Below are positions 1-6,275 of a stretch of DNA of 20,164 nucleotides, in pieces. Position 1 is the first letter of the stretch; each line of letters begins with the position of its first letter. The position numbers and the translations under genes are program-made. This stretch comes from an uncultured Lactobacillus sp. (GTDB lineage Bacteria > Bacillota > Bacilli > Lactobacillales > Lactobacillaceae): NCBI RefSeq assembly GCF_902491705.1, contig NZ_CABUIW010000039.1:1-20164 (forward strand), given 5' to 3'. The notes under the pieces were generated by a model. It saw only the letters and a list, made by a program, of their open reading frames with translations. It had not been told where the DNA came from and ran no database searches.

Positions 1-66
1 TTGTTCTTTATTAAATTTAGTCATAATAAAAGACCCAAAAGTGTCTAACTTTTGGGTCTCACTTCA
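1..66 (+). mobile_element. End of an IS3-family-like insertion sequence (partial)
   Basis: The last 25 bases (42-66) end in TCACTTCA and match, in inverted orientation, the 25-base terminus at 20021-20045 at 21 of 25 positions. The latter lies directly behind a recognisable IS3-family transposase end, so this is most likely the right end of a related element whose body lies left of the window. The frame starting at base 1 is open for 15 codons and stops at TAA 46-48. It could be the transposase C-terminus, but it is too short to recognise. The terminal CA fits the TG...CA ends of IS3 elements. No target duplication can be judged because the other end is absent. Confidence 0.55.
31..59 (-). 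terminator. Hairpin in the IS end, terminator-like on the minus strand
   Basis: AGACCCAAAAG (31-41) and CTTTTGGGTCT (49-59) form a perfect 11-base-pair stem with a 7-base loop. Read on the minus strand, the hairpin is followed by TTTTATTA, as in an intrinsic terminator. Read on the plus strand it has no T-run. It could stop transcription entering the element from the right. The terminator role is inference. Confidence 0.45.
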
Positions 67-111
67 GATTTCACCTGACTTATAATATTTTTAAATTAGG
101 CAATCTTTTTC

Positions 112-140
112 TTGAATTACGAAAAATACATTGTTATACT
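112..140 (+). promoter_or_regulatory. Sigma-A promoter of the cggR-gap operon
   Basis: TTGAAT (112-117) and TATACT (135-140) are separated by exactly 17 bases, close to the TTGACA/TATAAT consensus. The predicted start near 147 gives a leader of about 115 bases before the cggR start codon. No other strong promoter is visible upstream of gap. Confidence 0.7.
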
Positions 141-204
141 AACAGTGTCGATTGGGAAATGTATGGATGTTGGATGTACGTCTCTCTTATATTTTTAAGC
201 ATTC

Positions 205-242
205 TGGGACAGAAATCGACACATATAGGGTCATAACTCGTT
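205..242 (+). promoter_or_regulatory. Candidate CggR operator (tandem half-sites)
   Basis: Two similar blocks lie 22 bases apart: GGGAC-N6-CGAC (206-220) and GGGTC-N6-CGTT (228-242). The Bacillus subtilis CggR operator is a direct repeat of CGGGAC-N6-TGTC with a period of 20, so the architecture is similar but the period and second half differ. The site lies about 60 bases downstream of the predicted transcription start, where a bound repressor would act as a roadblock, as known for B. subtilis CggR. The operator assignment is inference. Confidence 0.4.
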
Positions 243-300
243 CCAGGGAAAGGAGGGAACGATGGATTCGGACTTTTCTTTGCTCGAAGCGCTCGTTCCC
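238..300 (+). promoter_or_regulatory. Alternative hairpins around the cggR ribosome binding site
   Basis: GGGAACGA (255-262) overlaps the Shine-Dalgarno AAGGAGG (250-256) and the A of the ATG. It can pair with TCGTTCC upstream (238-244, 7 pairs, 11-base loop) or with TCGTTCCC inside the coding region (293-300, 8 pairs). The two pairings are mutually exclusive. Either could tune cggR translation. The complementarity is directly visible; the regulatory role is inference. Confidence 0.4.
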
Positions 301-1293
301 GACGTCTTAAAGATTCTTCGACAAAGATATCTTGTCCTTGAGCAGATATCATTGCATGCACCAATTGGTCGCCGCAGTGTAGCTCAGCATTTAGGTCTTT
401 CAGAAAGAAACATTAGAACTGAAACTGAGTATTTAAATCATTTAGGTTTAATTGAAATTAAAAGTTTTGGAATGTTTTTAACTGAAAAGGGTGAGAAGAC
501 ATTAAAAGACGCAGGGCCATTGATTGATCGTCTCTTTAATGCCAGAGAAACAGAAGTAGCTCTTGCCAAGAAATTAGGCATTGATAGAACTCTGATTGTC
601 CCTGGTGACGCTGATTTACAAGATCGCGTGTATGAAGAGATGGGTGAAGAATTAAGTTCAGCTTTGAATTTACTCTTGCCATTAGGTCATTCAATAGTTA
701 CAATTCTAGGTGGAGCTGCTTTAGCAAAATCTGCTAAGTATTTATCTCCAGAGTTAGGTAATAATCGCCAACTAGAATTTGTTCCGGGTCGTGGAGCCTT
801 GGGCGAAAATGTAGAAACACAAAGTAATACAATCGTCCAAGAAATGGCTGCTAAGACTTCAGGTACTTATAAGACTTTATATTTACCTGAACAAGTTTCA
901 GCAGATGCGTATAAGTCACTTATACGTGAATCTTCGATTGCGGATGTTCTGCAAGATATTTCACAAAGTGATGCTGTTGTCCACGGAATTGGGTTAGCTC
1001 AAGAAATGGCACAGCGCAGAGGTTATAATTCTATTAAGCTCTCTAAGCTTCGTGAAAAGAAAGCCATCACCGAATGTTTCGGGTGTTTCTTCGATGAAAA
1101 TGGCAAGGTTGTCGACCGTATCACCCAGGTTGGATTACAGTTTGAGAACCTATATAAAATACCCCACATATTTGCCTTTGCTTGTGGAAGCCACAAAGCT
1201 AATGCAATCAAAGCTTATATGCCTAATGCACCACATCAAACCTGGTTAATTACTGATGAAGGTGCCTCAAATATGATTTTAAAGGGGAAATAA
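262..1293 (+). CDS. cggR: Central glycolytic genes regulator CggR
   Basis: This is a SorC/DeoR-type sugar-binding transcriptional repressor of 343 residues. An N-terminal winged helix-turn-helix lies at about 33-80 (GRRSVAQHLGLSERNIRTE at 36-54). The C-terminal effector domain (about 90-343) has the family's phosphate-binding segments: ILGGAALAK (148-156), GRGALGENVETQSNTI (176-191) and ACGSHKANAI (308-317). In Bacillus, CggR binds fructose-1,6-bisphosphate and represses the gapA operon, and its place directly upstream of gap fits the same role here. ATG 262 has AAGGAGG five bases upstream. The first codons are richer in G and C than the rest of the gene because they belong to the inverted repeats around the ribosome binding site. 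It is co-transcribed with gap across a 52-base gap containing a stem-loop. Confidence 0.93.
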   Translation: MDSDFSLLEALVPDVLKILRQRYLVLEQISLHAPIGRRSVAQHLGLSERNIRTETEYLNHLGLIEIKSFGMFLTEKGEKTLKDAGPLIDRLFNARETEVALAKKLGIDRTLIVPGDADLQDRVYEEMGEELSSALNLLLPLGHSIVTILGGAALAKSAKYLSPELGNNRQLEFVPGRGALGENVETQSNTIVQEMAAKTSGTYKTLYLPEQVSADAYKSLIRESSIADVLQDISQSDAVVHGIGLAQEMAQRRGYNSIKLSKLREKKAITECFGCFFDENGKVVDRITQVGLQFENLYKIPHIFAFACGSHKANAIKAYMPNAPHQTWLITDEGASNMILKGK

Positions 1294-1307
1294 AATCCCG
1301 TTTAAAA
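1277..1307 (+). promoter_or_regulatory. Stem-loop across the cggR stop codon, possible mRNA processing site
   Basis: TTTTAAAGGGG (1277-1287) pairs with CCCGTTTAAAA (1297-1307), 11 positions with one internal G/G mismatch and a 9-base loop. The cggR stop codon (1291-1293) is in the loop. No T-run follows, so it is not an intrinsic terminator. In B. subtilis the cggR-gapA mRNA is cleaved near the cggR 3' end just upstream of a stem-loop that stabilises the gapA message. This structure is in the equivalent place. Confidence 0.45.
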
Positions 1308-1345
1308 TAAATGTTGTTTATAGTTCTTAAGGAGGACTTTAGGTT

Positions 1346-2362
1346 ATGACAGTTAAAATTGGTATTAATGGTTTCGGCCGTATCGGTCGTTTAGCATTCC
1401 GTCGTATTATGGACCTTGGCGAAAAGTCAAAGGATATCGAAGTTGTTGCTATCAACGACTTGACTACTCCAGCAATGCTTGCTTACTTGCTTAAGTACGA
1501 CACTACTCATGGTACTTTCAACCACGAAGTTTCATCAACTGAAGATTCAATCGTAGTTGACGGTAAGAAGTACCACGTATACGCAGAACCACAAGCACAA
1601 AACATTCCATGGGTTAAGAACGATGGTGTTGACTTTGTTCTTGAATGTACTGGTTTCTACACTAGCAAGGCTAAGTCACAAGCTCACCTTGACGCAGGTG
1701 CTAAGCGTGTATTGATCTCAGCTCCAGCTGGTAACGACTTGAAGACTATCGTTTACTCAGTAAACGAAAACACTTTGACTGCTGATGACAAGATTGTTTC
1801 AGCTGCTTCATGTACTACTAACTCACTTGCACCAATGGCTAACGCTTTGGACAAGGAATTCGGTATCGAAGTTGCTACTATGACTACTATCCACGCATAC
1901 ACTGGTACTCAAATGACTTTGGATGGCCCTTCACGTAGTGGTAAGGAACAAGACGCTCGTGCAGCTGCTGAAAACATTATTCCTCATACTACTGGTTCAG
2001 CAAAGGCTATCGGTTTGGTATTGCCTGACTTGAACGGTAAGATGAACGGTCACGCACAACGTGTTCCAGTTCCAGATGGTTCAGAAACTGAATTAGTATC
2101 AATCTTGAAGAAGAAGGTTACTGCTGACGAAGTTAACGAAGCTATGAAGAAGTACGAAAGCCCATCATTTGCTTACAATGGTGACCACATCGTTTCAAGC
2201 GACGTTATCAACATGACTGCTGGTTCAATCTTTGACCCAACTCAAACTATGGTAACTACTGCAGGTGACAAGCAATTAGTTAAGACTGTTGCTTGGTACG
2301 ACAACGAATACTCATTCACTTGCCAAATGGTTCGTACTTTATTACACTTTGCTACTCTTTAA
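1346..2362 (+). CDS. gap: Glyceraldehyde-3-phosphate dehydrogenase (phosphorylating, NAD-dependent type)
   Basis: The enzyme oxidises glyceraldehyde-3-phosphate to 1,3-bisphosphoglycerate with NAD and phosphate in the cytoplasm. It is 338 residues, the usual length. The Rossmann fingerprint INGFGRIGR is at 7-15, with Asp38 in the position expected for NAD preference. The catalytic Cys156 sits in ASCTTNSLAP (154-163), and His183 of TTIHAYT is its partner. The C-terminal WYDNEYS (317-323) is typical. Strong ribosome binding site AAGGAGG (1329-1335). The codons are strongly biased (GGT, GAA, AAC, AAG, TTC), as in very highly expressed genes. It is transcribed from the cggR promoter, possibly with processing in between, and a terminator follows before pgk. 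Function is near certain. Confidence 0.98.
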   Translation: MTVKIGINGFGRIGRLAFRRIMDLGEKSKDIEVVAINDLTTPAMLAYLLKYDTTHGTFNHEVSSTEDSIVVDGKKYHVYAEPQAQNIPWVKNDGVDFVLECTGFYTSKAKSQAHLDAGAKRVLISAPAGNDLKTIVYSVNENTLTADDKIVSAASCTTNSLAPMANALDKEFGIEVATMTTIHAYTGTQMTLDGPSRSGKEQDARAAAENIIPHTTGSAKAIGLVLPDLNGKMNGHAQRVPVPDGSETELVSILKKKVTADEVNEAMKKYESPSFAYNGDHIVSSDVINMTAGSIFDPTQTMVTTAGDKQLVKTVAWYDNEYSFTCQMVRTLLHFATL

Positions 2363-2400
2363 TTTAAAATTTAGAGATTAGATATTAAGTGGTAAAAGAG

Positions 2401-2435
2401 AAGGCGGAGGGAGATTCTTCCTTCCGCCTTTTTTT
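2401..2435 (+). terminator. Intrinsic terminator between gap and pgk
   Basis: AAGGCGGAGGGA (2401-2412) and TCCTTCCGCCTT (2419-2430) form a 12-base-pair stem with one G·U pair, followed by seven T residues. Only 29 bases separate it from the pgk start, leaving no room for an obvious separate promoter. It is probably a partial terminator that sets the gap-to-pgk mRNA ratio. Confidence 0.85.
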
Positions 2436-2464
2436 GAAGAAAAAATATTATCTGGAGGATAATA

Positions 2465-3676
2465 ATGGCTAAATTAATCGTTTCAGATCTTGATTTAAAA
2501 GATAAGAAAGTTTTAGTTCGTGTAGACTTTAATGTTCCTATTAAAGATGGTGTTATTGGTGACGACAACCGTATCGTTGCTGCACTTCCTACTATTAAGT
2601 ACATCATTGAACACGGTGGTAAGGCAATTTTGCTTAGTCACTTGGGTCGTGTTAAGTCAGATGCTGACAAGAAGGAATTATCATTAAAGCCAGTTGCTGA
2701 ACGTTTAAGTGAATTACTTGACAAGCCTGTAACTTTTGTACCATCAAACGAAGGTAAAGAAGTTGAAGACGCAATCAACAACATGAAAGACGGCGACGTT
2801 ATCGTTCTTGAAAACACTAGATTCCAAGACATCGATAATGACTTCGGCAAGCGTGAATCAGGTAACGATCCTAAGCTTGGCGAATACTGGGCAAGCCTTG
2901 GCGATGTATTCGTAAACGATGCATTCGGTACTGCTCACAGAAGCCACGCTTCAAACGTTGGTATTGCAACTGCTATGAAGGAAAACGGCAAGAAGGCTGC
3001 TGCTGGTTTCTTACTTGAAAAGGAAATCAAGTTCTTAGGTAACGCTGTTGAAAACCCAGTTCACCCATTCGTAACTATCTTGGGTGGTGCTAAGGTTTCA
3101 GACAAGATCGGTGTTATCGAAAACTTAATTCCTAAGTCAGACCACATCTTAATCGGTGGTGGTATGGCTTACACCTTCTTAGCTGCACAAGGCCACAAGA
3201 TTGGTAAATCATTATTCGAAGCTGACAAGGTTGACCTTGCTAAGAGTCTTTTGGAAAAGGCTGGCGACAAGATTGTTCTTCCTGTAGACAACGTTGCTGC
3301 TACTGAATTCTCAAACGACGCTTCAAGCGAAATCGTTGGTGACGATATTCCTGACAACATGATGGGTCTTGACATCGGTCCTAAGACTGTTGAAAAATTC
3401 AAGGAAATCTTGAAGGATGCTAAGACTGTTGTATGGAACGGCCCAATGGGTGCATTCGAAATGCCTAACTTTGCTAAGGGTACTTACGCAATTGCTGACG
3501 CTTTAGCAGACTTGACTGACGCTACTACTATTGTTGGTGGTGGTGACTCAACTTCAGCTGTTAAGAAGTCAGGTGTATCTGACAAGATTACCCACATCTC
3601 AACTGGTGGTGGTGCTTCACTTAACTACCTTGAAGGTAAGGAATTGCCAGGTATCGCTTGCGTTTCAGACAAGTAA
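2465..3676 (+). CDS. pgk: Phosphoglycerate kinase
   Basis: It transfers phosphate from 1,3-bisphosphoglycerate to ADP, giving ATP and 3-phosphoglycerate. It is 403 residues with the normal two-domain layout. The N-terminal substrate-binding half has RVDFNVP (19-25), SHLGR (58-62) and DAFGTAHRSHAS (152-163). The C-terminal nucleotide-binding half has GGAKVSDKI (207-215), VWNGPMGAFE (323-332) and GGGDSTSAVKKSG (358-370). ATG 2465 follows GGAGG by six bases. Codon use is that of a highly expressed gene. It lies 28 bases ahead of tpiA without a terminator, so the two are probably co-transcribed. Expression appears to depend on read-through of the terminator after gap. Confidence 0.98.
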   Translation: MAKLIVSDLDLKDKKVLVRVDFNVPIKDGVIGDDNRIVAALPTIKYIIEHGGKAILLSHLGRVKSDADKKELSLKPVAERLSELLDKPVTFVPSNEGKEVEDAINNMKDGDVIVLENTRFQDIDNDFGKRESGNDPKLGEYWASLGDVFVNDAFGTAHRSHASNVGIATAMKENGKKAAAGFLLEKEIKFLGNAVENPVHPFVTILGGAKVSDKIGVIENLIPKSDHILIGGGMAYTFLAAQGHKIGKSLFEADKVDLAKSLLEKAGDKIVLPVDNVAATEFSNDASSEIVGDDIPDNMMGLDIGPKTVEKFKEILKDAKTVVWNGPMGAFEMPNFAKGTYAIADALADLTDATTIVGGGDSTSAVKKSGVSDKITHISTGGGASLNYLEGKELPGIACVSDK

Positions 3677-3704
3677 TTTAAGCTAAGGAAAGGATAATAG
3701 ACTA

Positions 3705-4463
3705 ATGAGTCGTACACCAATTATTGCTGGTAACTGGAAATTACATATGAACCCAGACCAAACTACTGAGTTTGTAGATGCTGTTAAGGACAAGTTACCA
3801 GATCCAAGTAAGGTTGAATCACTTATTTGTGCTCCAGCAGTTGACCTTGATGCTTTGAGAAAAGCTGCTAAGGGCTCAAACTTGCACATCGGTGCAGAAA
3901 ACTGCTACTTTGAAGACGAAGGTGCTTACACCGGTGAAACTTCACCTAAGGTCCTCAAAGAAATGGGTATGGACTACGTAATTATTGGTCACTCAGAACG
4001 TCGTGGCTACTTCCACGAAACTGACGAAGACATTAACAAGAAGGCTAAGGCAATCTTTGCTAATGGCTTAAAGCCAATCATTTGCTGTGGTGAATCACTT
4101 GAAACCCGTGAAGCTAACAAGCAAGAAGACTGGGTAGTTGCTCAAATTAAGGCTGCTTTAGATGGTCTTACTGCTGAACAAGTATCTTCACTTGTTATTG
4201 CTTACGAACCAATCTGGGCTATTGGTACTGGTAAGACTGCTTCATCAGACCAAGCTGAAGAAATGTGCAAGACTATTCGTGAAACTGTAAAGGACTTGTA
4301 CAACGAAGAAACTGCAGAAAACGTTCGTATTCAATACGGTGGTTCTGTAAAGCCAGTTAACGTTAAGGAATTAATGTCAAAGCCTGACATTGACGGTGGC
4401 TTAGTTGGTGGTGCTTCACTTAAGCCTGAATCATTCTTAGAATTGGTAAACTACCAAGACTAA
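3705..4463 (+). CDS. tpiA: Triose-phosphate isomerase
   Basis: It interconverts dihydroxyacetone phosphate and glyceraldehyde-3-phosphate. It is 252 residues, a full-length TIM barrel. Substrate-binding Asn10 and Lys12 lie in AGNWKLHMN (8-16). The catalytic His96 is in IIGHSERR (93-100) and the catalytic base Glu168 in AYEPIWAIGTGK (166-177), followed by the flexible loop. Phosphate-binding YGGSVKP (211-217) and LVGGASL (233-239) are intact. The ribosome binding site AAGGAAAGGA lies upstream of ATG 3705. It is the last gene of the glycolytic block and is followed by a strong terminator. Confidence 0.98.
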   Translation: MSRTPIIAGNWKLHMNPDQTTEFVDAVKDKLPDPSKVESLICAPAVDLDALRKAAKGSNLHIGAENCYFEDEGAYTGETSPKVLKEMGMDYVIIGHSERRGYFHETDEDINKKAKAIFANGLKPIICCGESLETREANKQEDWVVAQIKAALDGLTAEQVSSLVIAYEPIWAIGTGKTASSDQAEEMCKTIRETVKDLYNEETAENVRIQYGGSVKPVNVKELMSKPDIDGGLVGGASLKPESFLELVNYQD

Positions 4464-4478
4464 TTTTGATCATAAAGA

Positions 4479-4511
4479 AAATAGCTTCTGCAAATGCAGA
4501 AGCTATTTTTG
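4479..4511 (+). terminator. Terminator of the glycolytic operon
   Basis: AAATAGCTTCTGC (4479-4491) and GCAGAAGCTATTT (4496-4508) form a perfect 13-base-pair stem with an AAAT loop, followed by more T residues. It starts 16 bases after the tpiA stop codon. Confidence 0.9.
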
Positions 4512-4558
4512 TGTTTAAATAACGATTTATTAAAGTAGAAGTGATATCTAATATATAA

Positions 4559-4573
4559 ATATAAGCGTTTTCT
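4559..4573. promoter_or_regulatory. Near-consensus catabolite response element (cre)
   Basis: The minus strand reads AGAAAACGCTTATAT, close to the CcpA consensus WTGNAANCGNWNNCW (one departure when read on the plus strand) and to TGWAANCGNTNWCA (two departures). Its centre lies about 66 bases upstream of the predicted start of the candidate small RNA, a distance at which CcpA activates known promoters such as B. subtilis ackA. Functional binding is inference. Confidence 0.35.
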
Positions 4574-4598
4574 GGTAATAATAATAACGACTAATCAC

Positions 4599-4626
4599 TT
4601 GTATTTTGATGAAGACTAAGTATAAT
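4599..4626 (+). promoter_or_regulatory. Sigma-A promoter with no protein gene downstream
   Basis: TTGTAT (4599-4604) and a perfect TATAAT (4621-4626) are separated by 16 bases. The predicted start is about 4632-4634, directly at the first base of a 13-base-pair hairpin. No open reading frame of useful length follows on this strand; the next gene is on the opposite strand. Confidence 0.6.
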
Positions 4627-4631
4627 AAGAG

Positions 4632-4799
4632 TTGGAAGTTATGATTGAACGGATTATAACTTCCGAATATTCAGTCTCTGCCTAATAATTCCTTATTACT
4701 TAATAAATATAAAACTTTACGGCAGAAGATACATCTATATCTATATCACTTTCTAGGGAAGCAGTTATGAAGAATTTTCATAACTGCTTTTTTATTTTT
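4632..4799 (+). ncRNA. Candidate small non-coding RNA, about 165 nucleotides
   Basis: This stretch has its own sigma-A promoter and intrinsic terminator but no credible coding frame. Visible structure: a 5' hairpin with GGAAGTTATGATT (4634-4646) paired to GATTATAACTTCC (4652-4664), 13 pairs including two G·U, loop GAACG; TCTGCC (4677-4682) pairing with GGCAGA (4721-4726) around an A/T-rich segment with a small inner hairpin (TAATAA/TTATTA, 4683-4698); and the terminator stem. The 5' arm AGTTATGA (4638-4644 and beyond) is repeated in the terminator arm, so the two hairpins could exchange partners. I do not recognise a known family; 6S RNA was considered because of the length but no diagnostic feature was seen. 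An ATG at 4641 opens only 14 codons and lies too close to GGAAG to use it as a ribosome binding site. Confidence 0.5.
4759..4799 (+). terminator. Strong intrinsic terminator of the candidate small RNA
   Basis: AAGCAGTTATGAA (4759-4771) and TTCATAACTGCTT (4777-4789) form a perfect 13-base-pair stem with a GAATT loop, followed by TTTTTATTTTT. It ends at the stop codon of the convergent gene. It lacks a T-run on the minus strand, so it mainly serves plus-strand transcription. Confidence 0.85.
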
Positions 4800-5321
4800 C
4801 TAATTAGGATTTACAGAGAATTTTTGATTAATTGGTGGAAAAGTAGGAAGTTTGAGTGGAGTTACATGCCATTGAGTAAACAAGACAGAGGTTAATAAGA
4901 TAAAAGGAACATCTTCTGGCTTTTTAATCTCGCATGCTAATACAACGCCTTTGTCCTCCATAATAGTTTTAACGTTGGCTACTTTCTTGACTCCAGATCT
5001 AAAAGTATAGGTACCGTGTTTAATACTACCAGTTACGATATAGTTAAGTTGTGTAAGATAAAAAATATTTGTGTTTGGAGTATTCAATTTCTTTACTCCA
5101 ACCAAAGAGTGATTTACCACATCAATAGTGAAAGAGGCAATAATGCCAGCACCATCTGAAAATAGACGTCCAACTTCATTTTTATTTATATCATTTAGAT
5201 AAAGAGTATGGTTGGGATTATCTAAGTTGCCTTGAATAAAGAATTCAACTTTTTTATTAGAAGCAATGACAGGTATTTGGCCATAATCTTTTTCTTGATT
5301 AAGCTCTAACCAAAACAACAT
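4800..5321 (-). CDS. Small protein, possibly tubby C-terminal-like/LURP-one-related
   Basis: A protein of 173 residues that I cannot name with certainty. It has no signal peptide or membrane segment and is rich in short beta-type segments. The pattern of alternating hydrophobic strands, with IVTGSIKHGTYTFRSGVKKV in the middle and a hydrophobic C-terminal VPFILLTSVLFTQW, resembles the small beta-barrel proteins of the LURP-one/tubby-like family seen in Firmicutes; this is a tentative impression. I place the start at ATG 5321 rather than GTG 5330 because GAGGTG lies six bases before the ATG, while the GTG is itself part of that ribosome binding site. It follows the HAD gene by 11 bases on the same strand, so the two probably form an operon. 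It converges on the candidate small RNA. Confidence 0.7.
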   Translation of the reverse strand: MLFWLELNQEKDYGQIPVIASNKKVEFFIQGNLDNPNHTLYLNDINKNEVGRLFSDGAGIIASFTIDVVNHSLVGVKKLNTPNTNIFYLTQLNYIVTGSIKHGTYTFRSGVKKVANVKTIMEDKGVVLACEIKKPEDVPFILLTSVLFTQWHVTPLKLPTFPPINQKFSVNPN

Positions 5322-5332
5322 GCTGTTCACCT

Positions 5333-6208
5333 CTATTCTTGTTGATTATCTTTAATAAATTGATTAAGAATATAAGCTACGCCATCTTCATTATTGGTTT
5401 TAGTAGTGACTTGGGCGATATCTTTAATTAAAGGGATTGCGTTACCCATTGCAACACCGACTCCTGCAGCCCGAATCATGCTTTCATCGTTTAAATTGTC
5501 ACCAATAGCAGCAATTTCGTCTTTTTTGATGCCTTTCAATTTAGCATAGTCGAGTAGTGCGAGACCTTTTTGTGCTTTTGCAGCATTAATTTCAATGTTT
5601 GAAGATGAGCTAGAAGTAACTACTAAGTCGCCTAGTTTGGCAATTTCTTTTTTAACATCAGAAAAAGCCTCATGTCCGCGTGAATCAAAAGCTATGAATT
5701 TCATTACTTCGATCCCAGGTTTGGCTAATAATTCTGTGAAGCTAGTGACTTGTTTCATATTCATAATTGTTTTATTACCAGCTGAAATAGCGACAGCTTG
5801 ACGAAAATCGAGTAAAGGATTTAGATCAACCATTAAGTGCGCAACATTTGTAATTCGCTGATCTAAATTTTCACTGTAGACTTGGTTTTCAGTTACCACT
5901 TCAAAATAAAATCCAGCTTCATGGAGGAGATTAACGATTTGAATAGCCTTTTCGGTAGGAATACTATGTTTAACCATTAATTTGCCTTGCTCATTAAACA
6001 CTAAAGCACCATTTAGATTGATGAAACCGGTATGTAAATTAGCTTCTTTTAAAATTGAACGAGATTCGCGCGGAGCACGACCTGTTGCAATAAGGAATTC
6101 AATTCCGTTATCTTGTGCATTTTTCACAGCTTGAGCATTTGTATTTGAGACAGCCATGTTTGAATTAAAAAGAGTGCCATCTAAATCGCAAGCAACTAAT
6201 TTGATCAT
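5333..6208 (-). CDS. Cof-type HAD-superfamily phosphatase
   Basis: A predicted cytoplasmic sugar-phosphate or nucleotide phosphatase of 291 residues from the Cof/YidA subfamily. Motif I is DLDGTLF (8-14) with the nucleophile Asp8 and acid Asp10. Motif II is Thr42 in ATGR. Motif III is Lys214 in AQKG, and motif IV GDNLND (236-241) supplies the magnesium-binding aspartates. A C2-type cap domain lies between (about 80-205). The frame is open upstream into ung, but the true start is ATG 6208: it has GGGAGGAA just upstream and begins directly with the motif I strand. It is divergent from ung with 67 bases between. The specific substrate cannot be told. It is related to the two HAD proteins at 17182-18813 but not adjacent to them. 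Confidence 0.93.
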   Translation of the reverse strand: MIKLVACDLDGTLFNSNMAVSNTNAQAVKNAQDNGIEFLIATGRAPRESRSILKEANLHTGFINLNGALVFNEQGKLMVKHSIPTEKAIQIVNLLHEAGFYFEVVTENQVYSENLDQRITNVAHLMVDLNPLLDFRQAVAISAGNKTIMNMKQVTSFTELLAKPGIEVMKFIAFDSRGHEAFSDVKKEIAKLGDLVVTSSSSSNIEINAAKAQKGLALLDYAKLKGIKKDEIAAIGDNLNDESMIRAAGVGVAMGNAIPLIKDIAQVTTKTNNEDGVAYILNQFIKDNQQE

Positions 6209-6275
6209 AAATTTCCTCCCAACTACTGTTAAATTAATGATACCATAAAGAGGATTAGAAAAGAGGGTGTAAGAC

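Noticed and set aside
4641..4685. A 14-codon reading frame starting at ATG 4641 inside the candidate small RNA
   Set aside because: GGAAG lies only two bases before the ATG, the start is buried in the 5' hairpin, and the peptide has no recognisable character.
4479..4799. CRISPR or direct-repeat array in the A/T-rich stretch after tpiA
   Set aside because: Only short A/T repeats (such as CTATAT twice at 4735-4746) are present; there are no regularly spaced repeats or spacers.
4632..4799. Riboswitch for a downstream gene
   Set aside because: The next gene lies on the opposite strand, and the transcript ends in a terminator, so there is nothing to regulate in cis on this strand.
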